Positions 54,990 through 64,000 of a DNA stretch of 64,000 bases are shown here, piece after piece. Under the pieces are notes generated by a model. The model searched no databases and was not told the origin of the DNA. It worked only from the letters and a program-made list of their open reading frames with translations. The translations under genes and the position numbers were made by a program. Position 1 is the stretch's first letter. Each line of letters starts with the position of its first letter. This DNA comes from Demequina sp. TMPB413 (GTDB lineage: Bacteria > Actinomycetota > Actinomycetes > Actinomycetales > Demequinaceae), in contig NZ_CP096184.1 of assembly GCF_020447105.2 (NCBI RefSeq), positions 558,001 to 622,000 on the forward strand, given 5' to 3'.

Positions 54990-55029
54990 GGCGCGAGGAG
55001 AGGCCGTACGCCCGTGGGAACATGGGGGT

Positions 55030-55947
55030 ATGGACTTGAAGCTCGGCACGCGCGGGAGCACGCTGGCCACCGCTCAATCGCGCACCCTGGCGGATGCGCT
55101 TACCCGCGTCGCTCGAGACCGCGGCGTTGAACTCAACATTGAGCTGCACATCGTCACCACGAGTGGCGACCAGTCCACCGAGCCTCTCGTGGGCTTGTCC
55201 CAGACGGGCGTGTTTGTGGCGGCAGTCAGGCAAGCGCTGCTCGACGGCGAGTGCGATCTGATCGTCCACTCGCTCAAGGACATGCCAGTCGCGCCTCAAG
55301 AGGGCATCACCCTCGCGGCGCTGCCGTTGCGCGAGGACTCCCGCGATGCACTGTGCTCAGGGGGCGTGGCGCTCGCCGACCTGCCTCAGGGAGCGAAGGT
55401 GGGCACGGGCTCACCGCGCCGCGCCGCGCAACTTCTCTCGCTGAGGCCGGACCTCGAGGTGGGGCCGCTCAGGGGAAACGTCGACACCCGCCTGGGCACG
55501 GTGGGCGATCGCAACGATGCGGTGGTGCTCGCGGTGGCGGGGCTCAAGCGCGTGGGGCGTGCCGACGCGATCAGTCACGTGTTCTCTTACGAGGAGATGC
55601 TGCCCGCTCCAGGCCAGGGCGCGCTCGCGATCGAGACCCTCGACAGCTTGAACCCGCAACTCGCGGACCTCATCTCGTCGCTTGACCACGCCAAGACCCG
55701 GGCGGCCGTCACAGCCGAACGCGCGGCGCTCGGAGTGCTGGATGCTGGCTGTGCCGCTCCCGTGGGCGCCCATGCCTCTGTCGACGGCGACACGCTCTCG
55801 CTGCACGTGCGCGCGATCGACGTGCGCGGAGGGTTGCAGCTCAACGAGATGGCGCGCGGGCCGGTTGCCCACGCCGCCTCGATCGGCCGTTCCGCAGCAC
55901 ATGCGCTCTTGGGGCGCGGGGCTGCGCGGCTTGTGGCCGCAACGTGA
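55030..55947 (+). CDS. hemC: Porphobilinogen deaminase
   Basis: 305 residues. KLGTRGSTLATAQSRTLA and VHSLKDMPVAPQEGI are the N-terminal signatures. GTGSPRRAAQLL binds substrate and LDAGCAAPVGAHA carries the Cys that holds the dipyrromethane cofactor. It polymerises four porphobilinogens to hydroxymethylbilane. It overlaps hemD by four bases, starting a hemC-D-B-L cluster. Confidence 0.96.
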   Translation: MDLKLGTRGSTLATAQSRTLADALTRVARDRGVELNIELHIVTTSGDQSTEPLVGLSQTGVFVAAVRQALLDGECDLIVHSLKDMPVAPQEGITLAALPLREDSRDALCSGGVALADLPQGAKVGTGSPRRAAQLLSLRPDLEVGPLRGNVDTRLGTVGDRNDAVVLAVAGLKRVGRADAISHVFSYEEMLPAPGQGALAIETLDSLNPQLADLISSLDHAKTRAAVTAERAALGVLDAGCAAPVGAHASVDGDTLSLHVRAIDVRGGLQLNEMARGPVAHAASIGRSAAHALLGRGAARLVAAT

Positions 55948-56717
55948 GTGATGCGCTCGCTGGCGTGCACGTGGTGGTGCCGGTCACGGAGGGCAGGCGC
56001 GAGCTTGCGCTGACGCTGAGGGGCCTGGGCGCGCGGGTGACGGAGGGCGAGTTCATCGTGATCGCGCCCACCGCCGACGCACACGCGCTTGCCGATGCGG
56101 CCGCCATGTGGTGCCGTGGCGACTACGACTGGTTGGCGGTGACGAGCCGCAATGCCCTGAGCGCGCTTGCTGTCGCCGCAGGGAGCGCGGGCGGCGATCT
56201 GTCGGCGCCCATGCCTCCCGCGAGGCTCGCCGTGGTGGGCAAGGCGACCGCACGCGCGGCAGCCGAGCTGGGTCTTGAGGTGGCCTTGCGCCCCGCACGC
56301 CAGCAGTCAGCCGCAGGCCTGGTGGCAGAGTTCCCCGACGGCCCCGGTCGCGTCTTGGCGCCGCTGGGCAACCTGGCAGGCGACGTACTCGAGCGCGGCC
56401 TCGCCCGCAAGGGGTGGGACGTGGACGCCGTCGAGGCGTACCGGACCATTGACGGACCAGGCTTGGACGACGCAGCGGTGACTGCCGTCCGCAACGGCGA
56501 GGTGGACGCGGTCGTTCTCACCTCGGGCTCCATGGCGCGGCGCTTCGCGACGCAATGCGGCCAGGTGCCCGCCCGCGTGGCCATCGTCGCGATCGGGGCG
56601 ACCACGGCGTCGGTCGCGCGCGAGGCAGGACTGAACGTGGCGACGGTGGCAGGCACGCCAGACTATGAAGGAGTGGTGATGGCCTTGCGCCGCGCCATGG
56701 AAGGAGACGGCGCATGA
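55944..56717 (+). CDS. hemD: Uroporphyrinogen-III synthase
   Basis: 257 residues, GTG start overlapping hemC. Two-lobed fold with low conservation; recognised from WLAVTSRNALSAL, LAVVGKATARAAAELG, LAPLGNLAGDVLERGLARKG and VVLTSGSMARRF. It cyclises hydroxymethylbilane to uroporphyrinogen III. Its position between hemC and hemB supports the call. Confidence 0.9.
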   Translation: MSDALAGVHVVVPVTEGRRELALTLRGLGARVTEGEFIVIAPTADAHALADAAAMWCRGDYDWLAVTSRNALSALAVAAGSAGGDLSAPMPPARLAVVGKATARAAAELGLEVALRPARQQSAAGLVAEFPDGPGRVLAPLGNLAGDVLERGLARKGWDVDAVEAYRTIDGPGLDDAAVTAVRNGEVDAVVLTSGSMARRFATQCGQVPARVAIVAIGATTASVAREAGLNVATVAGTPDYEGVVMALRRAMEGDGA

Positions 56718-56730
56718 TGGGTGACATCGC

Positions 56731-57710
<980 letters not shown>

Positions 57711-57714
<4 letters not shown>

Positions 57715-59069
57715 GACTCAATCGCCACGCCTTTGCGCGCGCCATGAAGGTGGCTGCGCTGCGCACCGACAAGGGAGCGCGCGGCTGGAACGCGCGGGCA
57801 GAGGACGTGCTGCCCGGCGGCGTCAACAGCCCGGTGCGCGCCTGGAACGGAGTGGGCGGGCACCCACTGCCCATTACCTCCGCGCGCGGCGCCACCATTA
57901 CCGACGCTGCGGGTCACACACGGATCGACCTGGTGGGTTCATGGGGAGCGGCCATCGCAGGCCACGCTCACCCTCACGTGGTGGCCGCCGTCACTAAGGC
58001 GGCCAAGCGTGGCCTCAGCTTTGGCGCGACCGCCGAGGCGGAGGTGGAACTCGCCGAGGTCATTCGCAGCCGCATCGCCCCCGCCGCCAAGGTGCGCCTG
58101 GTCTCGACCGGCACCGAGGCCACGATGACGGCCCTCCGGATTGCGCGCGCCGCCACCGGCCGCGACAAGGTGGTCAAGTTCTCCGGTTGCTACCACGGCC
58201 ACGCCGATCCGTTCCTGGTCGCGGCTGGCTCGGGCCTCGCGACCGCGGGAGTGCCAGACAGCGCAGGGGTCACGGCCACCACGGCAGCCGACACCATCGT
58301 CATTCCTTATGGCGACGCCGACGCGCTCACGGCTGCCTTCGCCGAGCACGGCCAGAGCATCGCCGCGATTATCGCCGAGGCGGCTCCAGCCAACATGGGA
58401 GTGGTGCGCCCGCCCGACGGCTTCAACGCGCTCATCGCCTCGCTTGCCCGCAACGAGGGCGCCGTGTTCATCCTCGACGAGGTGCTGACCGGCTTCCGGG
58501 CGGGCCCGCGCGGTTGGTGGGGAGTCGAGCACGACGAGGCAGTCGAGCGCGGCGAACAACCATGGGAGCCGGACCTCATCACCTATGGCAAGGTCATCGG
58601 CGGGGGACTGCCGGTCGCCGCGATCGCGGGACGCGCGGACCTGATGGACATGCTCGCTCCCGTCGGCCCCGTCTACCAGGCGGGCACCCTGTCGGGAAAC
58701 CCCGTCGCGGTGGCCGCAGGGCTTGCGACCTTCGAGGTCATGGACGCCGACGCCTACGCCAGGCTCGCGCTCGCGGCCGACGCCGTACGCGAGGGGGTCG
58801 GCGAGGCGCTCACGGCCTCGGGAGTGACGCACGCGGTGGGTCAGGCGGGCACCTTGTTCTCGTTCTTCTTGGGGCTCGAGGCGTCGCCAACCTCGTTCGA
58901 GCAGGTGGCCGCGCAGGACGCCGCTTCCTACTCCTCGCTGTTCCATCACATGCGCGCCGCGGGGGTCGCTTTGCCGCCCAGCGCGTTCGAATCATGGTTT
59001 GTTTCGGCCGCTCATGAGGAGCGCGTAACACGCCGGATCGTGGACGCGGCGGGCTCTTGGCGCCCTTAG
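57711..59069 (+). CDS. hemL: Glutamate-1-semialdehyde 2,1-aminomutase
   Basis: 452 residues from the ATG at 57711, overlapping hemB as ATGA. A PLP-dependent class III fold: VLPGGVNSPVRAW, VSTGTEATMTALRIAR, FSGCYHGHADPFL and LITYGKVIGGGLPV with the PLP lysine. It makes 5-aminolevulinate from glutamate-1-semialdehyde (C5 pathway). The glutamyl-tRNA reductase gene is not in the window. Narrow cluster order hemC-D-B-L is normal for the group. Confidence 0.96.
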
Positions 59070-59107
59070 TCACATAAAACGCCTGGTAAATAGCCGACCT
59101 CATAACC

Positions 59108-59121
59108 GGGACGAAAGTCCC
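59108..59121 (+). promoter_or_regulatory. DosR-like box upstream of narK
   Basis: GGGACGAAAGTCCC is an exact GGGAC-N4-GTCCC palindrome and matches 13 of 14 positions of the mycobacterial DosR core GGGACTWWAGTCCC, including C and G at the flanking S positions. It lies 170 bases before the narK ATG, in the gap after hemL. A second hairpin GCCGTC-AGTCCC-GACGGC lies nearer the gene (about 59243-59260). narK2 is a known DosR target in Mycobacterium tuberculosis. Confidence 0.65.
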
Positions 59122-59290
59122 GCCATTCTTCTCACGCGCGCACGCTCGGCGCCGTGAGACAGAAGTAGCGCACGATTCACACGCGCCGCCTCCCGGCGAA
59201 ACATCACCTCCCTAGCGTGGACAACGTCCGGTCCCCATGAGGTGCCGTCAGTCCCGACGGCCCCATCGGACAGTCCTGGGAGGGGCAATC

Positions 59291-60694
59291 ATGACCACTT
59301 ACGACAAGCCAGACGCGAGGGTCGTCGATGTCGAACCCGGCGTCGTCGGCCCCGGCCGTTGGATCGAGCACTGGACTCCAGAAAACGAGCTGTTCTGGGA
59401 GGCCAAGGGCAAGGCAATCGCCTTCCGCAACCTCGTGTTCTCGATCGTTGCAGAACACATCGGCTTCTCCGTATGGCTGCTGTGGTCCATCGTGGTCGTC
59501 AAGCTGTACGGCACCTTCGACGAGTCGGGCGCCTTGGTCGCGGCGGGCTCTGGCGGTTGGGCGCTGACCCCAAGCCAAGGCTTCACGTTGCTGGCCGTGG
59601 CCTCCGGTGTGGGCGCGTTCCTGCGCGTTCCCTACACCTTCGCCGTGCCGCTCTTTGGCGGCCGCAACTGGACGGTCATCTCGGCCCTGCTGCTGCTCGT
59701 CCCGACGCTAGGCCTCGCGTGGGTGGTCGGCCGCCCAGAGACCTCCTTCGCCGTGTTGCTGCTGATCGCGGCGACGGCAGGCTTCGGCGGCGGCAACTTC
59801 GCCTCCTCGATGGCCAACATCTCGTTCTTCTACCCCGACAAGGAGAAGGGCTGGGCGCTCGGCCTCAACGCGGCTGGCGGCAACATCGGGGTTGCGGTGG
59901 CTCAGAAGCTCGTGCCCGTCGCGATCGGCCTTGGCGGACTCGGCCTGGCCAACGCCGGACTCATCTATGTACCTCTCGCGGTGGCAGCCGCGGTGCTCGC
60001 GTTCCTCTTCATGGACAACCTGCGCGAGGCCAAGGCCGACCCCAAGCCCACCGCCGCCTCGCTCAAGCACGGCCACACGTGGCTCATGGCGTTCCTGTAC
60101 ATCGGCACGTTCGGCTCGTTCATCGGCTACTCCGCGGCCTTCCCGACGCTGCTCAAGGTGGTCTTCGAGCGCGGCGACATCGCCCTGGCGTGGGGGTTCC
60201 TGGGTGCCCTCGTGGGTTCGATTTCCCGGCCGATCGGCGGGCGCCTTGCCGACCGCATCGGCGGCTCGGTGGTCACCGCCGTCACGTTCGTGCTCATGGC
60301 CGTCGCGGGGTACTCGGCCGTGCTGGGAGTCCAGCAGGAGTCGCTCGGGCTGTTCTTTGTGAGCTTCATGGCGCTGTTCGCCCTCACCGGCATCGGCAAC
60401 GGCTCGACCTACCGGATGATCCCGTCGATCTTCAATCGCATTCACCAGGACGGTGGCGAGGACACTGACGCGTCGAGGCTTGACTCCAAGCGCCAGGCGG
60501 CAGGCGCGGTGGGCATCATCTCGGCCGTCGGCGCCTTTGGCGGCTTCGCGATCCCGTTCGTCTACAAGTGGGCGAACGAGACCACAGGGACCATCGTGCC
60601 CGCCCTGCAGATTTACATCGGGGTGTTCCTGTTCATGGCGGCATTGACGGCGGTGTTCTACCTCCGCAAGGGCGCCCGGATGCAGCACGTCTGA
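59291..60694 (+). CDS. narK: Nitrate/nitrite transporter NarK
   Basis: 467 residues from the ATG at 59291, preceded by GGGAGGGG. Twelve membrane helices of the nitrate-porter MFS group; the nitrate signatures AGFGGGNFASSMANISFFYP (near 173-192) and GNGSTYRMIPSIF are both present. The long hydrophilic N-terminus (WIEHWTPENELFWEAKG) is typical of actinobacterial NarK. It moves nitrate in and/or nitrite out. The nitrate reductase starts one base after the stop. Confidence 0.93.
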   Translation: MTTYDKPDARVVDVEPGVVGPGRWIEHWTPENELFWEAKGKAIAFRNLVFSIVAEHIGFSVWLLWSIVVVKLYGTFDESGALVAAGSGGWALTPSQGFTLLAVASGVGAFLRVPYTFAVPLFGGRNWTVISALLLLVPTLGLAWVVGRPETSFAVLLLIAATAGFGGGNFASSMANISFFYPDKEKGWALGLNAAGGNIGVAVAQKLVPVAIGLGGLGLANAGLIYVPLAVAAAVLAFLFMDNLREAKADPKPTAASLKHGHTWLMAFLYIGTFGSFIGYSAAFPTLLKVVFERGDIALAWGFLGALVGSISRPIGGRLADRIGGSVVTAVTFVLMAVAGYSAVLGVQQESLGLFFVSFMALFALTGIGNGSTYRMIPSIFNRIHQDGGEDTDASRLDSKRQAAGAVGIISAVGAFGGFAIPFVYKWANETTGTIVPALQIYIGVFLFMAALTAVFYLRKGARMQHV

Positions 60695-60695
60695 C

Positions 60696-62921
60696 ATGGC
60701 GGACACGATTGCAGTGACGGCGTCGCTGGGGGCTCACGCTCCCGGCGGCGCCGTCGCGACCCATTGCCCCTATTGCGCGTTGCAGTGCGCGCAGACGCTC
60801 ACGCCGACGTCGGGGTCGCGTCTTCCCGTGGCGGTCGAGGGGCGTGAGTTCCCCACCAATAAGGGCGGGATGTGCCAGAAGGGGTGGACCTCGCCCGAGG
60901 TGTTGCGCGCCTCCGACAGGCTCACCGCGCCGCTGATTCGCGACGAGCGCGGGGGAGCGTTGCGCGAGGCGACGTGGGACGAGGCGCTCGACCTGATCGC
61001 CACGCGGCTGACTCGGATCCAGGCGGATCACGGCCGCGACGCCGTCGCCGTGTTCGGGGGCGGCGGCCTCACCAACGAGAAGGCCTACGCGCTGGGCAAG
61101 TTCGCGCGGGTCGCGCTCGGCACGCCGTACATCGACTACAACGGCCGCTTCTGCATGTCCTCCGCCGCGGCCGCCGCAAATCGGACCTTCGGGATGGATC
61201 GCGGGCTCGGCTTCCCGCTGGCTGACCTTGGCGGCGCCGACGCGGTGCTCATCATGGGCTCCAACGTCGCGGTGACCATGCCTCCCCTGGTGCAGCACTT
61301 GGCGGGCGTGCGCGAGCGCGGCGGACTGATCTACGTGGACCCTCGCGTGACCGCGACGTCGCGACTGGCTGAGGACGGCCGCGGGCTCCACCTGCAGATC
61401 GTGCCTGGCACCGATATGGCCGTGCTGCTGACCCTGCTGCACGTGCTGATCGATGAGGGACTCACCGACGAGTCGTACCTCGCAGAGCGCACGAGCGGTT
61501 GGGAGGCGGTGCGCGCCTCCGTCAGCCAGTGGTGGCCCGAGCGCGCCGAGGCGGTCACCGGCGTTCCCGCCGAGAAGCTCCGCGCCACGGCGCGCCTGCT
61601 CGCGGCGGCCTCGCCCTCTCGCGGCGGCAAGGGTGCCTACATCCTCACCGGTCGAGGGCTCGAGCAGATGGCGTCGGGCACCGACGCTGTCTCTGCGGCG
61701 ATCAACCTCGCACTCGCACTCGGCCTGCCGGGACGCGTCGGCTCCGGCTACGCGCCCGTGACCGGTCAGGGCAACGGTCAGGGGGGTCGCGAGCACGGCT
61801 TGAAGGCCGACCAACTGCCCGGCTACTCGTTGATTTCCGACCCGGCGCGGCGCGACCACGTGGCCGGAGTGTGGGGAGTGGACCCTGACACGCTCCCTGG
61901 CCCTGGCGTCCCAGCGGTCCAGTTGCTGGCGAGTCTTGGCACTCCCGCTGCTCCAGGCACCCCCGGCACGTCGGGCAAGCCGGGCATCCCAGGGACCCCT
62001 GCCGGGCCCAAGGCGCTGCTGGTGCACGGCTCCAACGTGGTGGTCTCCGCGCCCAATGCCGACGAAGTGACGCGCTCGCTCCAGAGCCTCGACTTCCTGG
62101 TGGTGGCCGACGTGGTTCACTCCGAGACGGCGTCCTACGCCGACGTGGTGCTGCCCGTCACCCAATGGGCTGAAGAGGAGGGCACCATGACCAACCTTGA
62201 GGGTCGAGTCCTTCGCCGCCGCAAGGCGGTCGACGCCCCCGGTCAGGCCAAGAGCGAGCTGTGGGTGCTGGCGGAACTTGCGCGACGCCTGGGATGCGCC
62301 GCGGCGTTTCCCACGGAGGCGTCGGACGTGTTCGACGAACTCGCGAAGGCGTCGGCCGGGGGCGTGGCCGACTACTCCGGCATCACCTACTCCCGGCTCG
62401 ACGCCGGCGAGCAGCTCCACTGGCCGTGCCCGGCGTCGGACGGAGCCGACCACCCTGGCACCGAGCGGGTGTTCCTCGACCGCTTCGCCAAGCCAGACGG
62501 CCTGGCCCACATGGTGGCCGTGCGCTACCAGGGACCGCGCGACGACGTCCGCGCCTCCGCGACGCTCTACCTGGTCACCGGCAGGGTCTTGGCGCACTAC
62601 CAATCAGGAGCGCAGACGAGGAGGGTCGCGGAGCTGGCCGCCGCCGAGCCGGAGGCGTACGTGCAGATTCACCTCGCAGCCGCCGCAGACCTCGGCGTCG
62701 AGGAGGGGGATTTGGTGACCGTGACGTCGACGCGAGGGAGCGTCGTGGTGCCCGCCAGATTGTCCGCGGACGTGCGTCCAGACACCGTGTTCATGCCCTT
62801 CCACTGGGCCGGCAGTGCCAACGTGCTCACGAATGACGCCGTGGACCCGGTGTCAGGAATGCCCGAGTTCAAGGTGTGCGCCGTCTCGGTCGAGCGCTTT
62901 GCCCAGGAGGCCGCGGCATGA
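60696..62921 (+). CDS. Assimilatory-type molybdopterin nitrate reductase
   Basis: 741 residues. The N-terminal 4Fe-4S ligands C24, C27, C31 and C60 lie in HCPYCALQC and GGMCQKG. C153 (NGRFCMSS) is the likely Mo ligand, and GQGNGQGGREHG and MTNLEGRVLRRR fit the bis-MGD nitrate reductase family (NasA/NarB). No Tat signal, so it is cytoplasmic. An odd Gly-X-Pro stretch occupies residues 415-438. It reduces nitrate to nitrite and is coupled to narK upstream and an FAD protein downstream. Confidence 0.9.
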   Translation: MADTIAVTASLGAHAPGGAVATHCPYCALQCAQTLTPTSGSRLPVAVEGREFPTNKGGMCQKGWTSPEVLRASDRLTAPLIRDERGGALREATWDEALDLIATRLTRIQADHGRDAVAVFGGGGLTNEKAYALGKFARVALGTPYIDYNGRFCMSSAAAAANRTFGMDRGLGFPLADLGGADAVLIMGSNVAVTMPPLVQHLAGVRERGGLIYVDPRVTATSRLAEDGRGLHLQIVPGTDMAVLLTLLHVLIDEGLTDESYLAERTSGWEAVRASVSQWWPERAEAVTGVPAEKLRATARLLAAASPSRGGKGAYILTGRGLEQMASGTDAVSAAINLALALGLPGRVGSGYAPVTGQGNGQGGREHGLKADQLPGYSLISDPARRDHVAGVWGVDPDTLPGPGVPAVQLLASLGTPAAPGTPGTSGKPGIPGTPAGPKALLVHGSNVVVSAPNADEVTRSLQSLDFLVVADVVHSETASYADVVLPVTQWAEEEGTMTNLEGRVLRRRKAVDAPGQAKSELWVLAELARRLGCAAAFPTEASDVFDELAKASAGGVADYSGITYSRLDAGEQLHWPCPASDGADHPGTERVFLDRFAKPDGLAHMVAVRYQGPRDDVRASATLYLVTGRVLAHYQSGAQTRRVAELAAAEPEAYVQIHLAAAADLGVEEGDLVTVTSTRGSVVVPARLSADVRPDTVFMPFHWAGSANVLTNDAVDPVSGMPEFKVCAVSVERFAQEAAA

Positions 62922-64000
62922 GGCGCATCGTGGTGATCGGTCACGGCATGGTGGGCAGCCGCTTTGTCGAGGACCTGGTGGCGGCCGACGAAGACGTGCA
63001 CGTCACGATCCTGGGCAAGGAGGACGTGCCCGCCTACAACAGGGTGCTGCTGTCCTCCGTGGTCGCCGGTTCCAAGAATCCCGAGGTGCTCGACATTGCC
63101 GCGCCAGCGCACTCGCGCGTGTGGGTGCTGACGGGAGTGCACGCCGCGAGCATCGATCGCGAGCTGATGATCGTGACCGACTCGACGGGCCGCAAGCACC
63201 CGTACTCGAGCCTGGTGATCGCGGCGGGTTCCGTTGCGCGCGTCCCACCCATTCACGGCGTGGCAGATCAAGACGGACTGATACCAGGGGTGTTCGTGCT
63301 CAAGGACATGGCGGACGCGCAGGGGATCGTGGCAGCGGCTGCGACGGCCCGACGCGCGGTCGTGTTGGGCGCAGGAGTGTTGGGCCTCGAGGTCGCCACG
63401 GGGCTGGCATCGCGCGGGCTCTCCGTGCGACTGGTGCACATCGCCGACCGCCTGATGGAGCGCCACTTGGGCTGGGAGGCGTCGGCGGTCGCTCAATCTA
63501 GCCTTCTGAAGCTCGGCATCGAGTCCCACACCGGCGCCTCACTGTCCCGCGTGGTGACAGCCAAGGGGCGGGTCACCGCCGTGCGGCTCGAGGACGGCTC
63601 CGAGGTGGCGACCGACATGGTCGTGATGTGTGCCGGCACCATCCCCGAGACCTCGCTGGCACGCGCAGCCGGGCTCGAGTGCGACAGGGGAGTCGTGGTC
63701 GACGCGGACCTCCGCACGAGTGACCCCCACATCTTCGCGATCGGCGACTGCGCTCAGCCGCCAGGCGGCGGGCGTGGCTTGGTGGCGCAAGGGTGGGAGC
63801 AGGCGCGCACGCTCGTGGGCGTGCTGACCGGCCAGGCGAGCGTCACGGCGCAGGCCGAGACGACGAGCGACATCGTGCGCGTCAAGGCCGCTGGCATGGC
63901 GATGGTCACCATGGGCATCTGCGGCGACTTCGACCGCTCCGACCCCCGCTACCGGGTGCTCAGCCTGAAGGACCCCGAGGGAGGGCGCTACGTGGAGGTC
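62918..64000 (+). CDS. FAD/NAD(P)-dependent nitrite-reductase-like oxidoreductase (3' end outside window)
   Basis: The frame opens at ATG 62918, overlapping the nitrate reductase stop as ATGA, and is still open at the last base (361 residues seen). FAD motif VVIGHGMVGSRFVEDLV, the YNRVLLSSVVAG loop, VIAAGSVARVPPI, the NAD motif VVLGAGVLGLEVATGLA and IFAIGDCAQ match the NirB/NasB N-terminal half. It probably feeds electrons to nitrite reduction, or is the reductase partner of the nitrate enzyme. The siroheme/Fe-S half, if present, lies beyond the window. Confidence 0.87.
   Translation, partial: MRRIVVIGHGMVGSRFVEDLVAADEDVHVTILGKEDVPAYNRVLLSSVVAGSKNPEVLDIAAPAHSRVWVLTGVHAASIDRELMIVTDSTGRKHPYSSLVIAAGSVARVPPIHGVADQDGLIPGVFVLKDMADAQGIVAAAATARRAVVLGAGVLGLEVATGLASRGLSVRLVHIADRLMERHLGWEASAVAQSSLLKLGIESHTGASLSRVVTAKGRVTAVRLEDGSEVATDMVVMCAGTIPETSLARAAGLECDRGVVVDADLRTSDPHIFAIGDCAQPPGGGRGLVAQGWEQARTLVGVLTGQASVTAQAETTSDIVRVKAAGMAMVTMGICGDFDRSDPRYRVLSLKDPEGGRYVEV

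Noticed and set aside
60633-62603. A 656-residue open frame on the minus strand
   Set aside because: Antisense to the nitrate reductase gene, with Arg/His/Gly-rich composition typical of reversed GC-rich coding DNA.

Overview
The window is a GC-rich actinobacterial chromosome segment. Gene order is typical of high-GC Gram-positives of the Micrococcales type: rsmD-coaD-DUF177-rpmF-rnc-mutM, rne-rplU-rpmA-obg-proB, proA-nadD-rsfS and hemC-hemD-hemB-hemL. Many starts are GTG and many genes overlap by ATGA or GTGA. The genus is inference only. There is no sign of phage, insertion sequence or CRISPR.

Layout. 1-4100: end of a cation exchanger, then rsmD, coaD, a DUF177 protein, rpmF, rnc and mutM. 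4200-12400: a DosR/DevR-like response regulator facing a GAF-domain histidine kinase that follows cydABDC (cytochrome bd oxidase and its ABC assembly factors). 12400-25000: RNase E with a long leader, L21/L27, Obg, proline synthesis (proB, proA), nadD, rsfS and two histidine phosphatases. 25000-36300: an odd repeat/hairpin block, tRNA-Ala(GGC), an azoreductase with a YodB-like redox regulator, assorted small enzymes, a broken ridA, and an ABC exporter with its TetR regulator. 36300-50300: a carbohydrate and flavin-enzyme region with two GH3 glycosidase modules, each divergent from a related TetR gene; between them lie aldose epimerase, a zinc dehydrogenase, pirin, a MarR-controlled luciferase-like monooxygenase/FMN reductase pair, a fructosamine-kinase family protein and an MFS transporter. 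50300-59070: a DoxX-family protein, an envelope glycosyltransferase operon, CopC and hemCDBL. 59100-64000: narK, a nitrate reductase and the start of an FAD-dependent nitrite-reductase-like protein.

The main find is a candidate DosRS-type hypoxia/NO regulon. The kinase keeps the His and Tyr that in mycobacterial DevS/DosS serve heme binding. The regulator keeps the DosR DNA-contact residues. GGGAC-N4-GTCC(C) palindromes like the DosR box lie upstream of cydA (12399), narK (59108) and doxX (50358), with a degenerate one upstream of the regulator (4169). In this picture a heme sensor, whose gene sits at the end of the cyd operon, switches on a high-affinity oxidase and nitrate use. The two GH3/TetR modules share an operator core, TCTAC-N6-GTAGA, a second small regulon.
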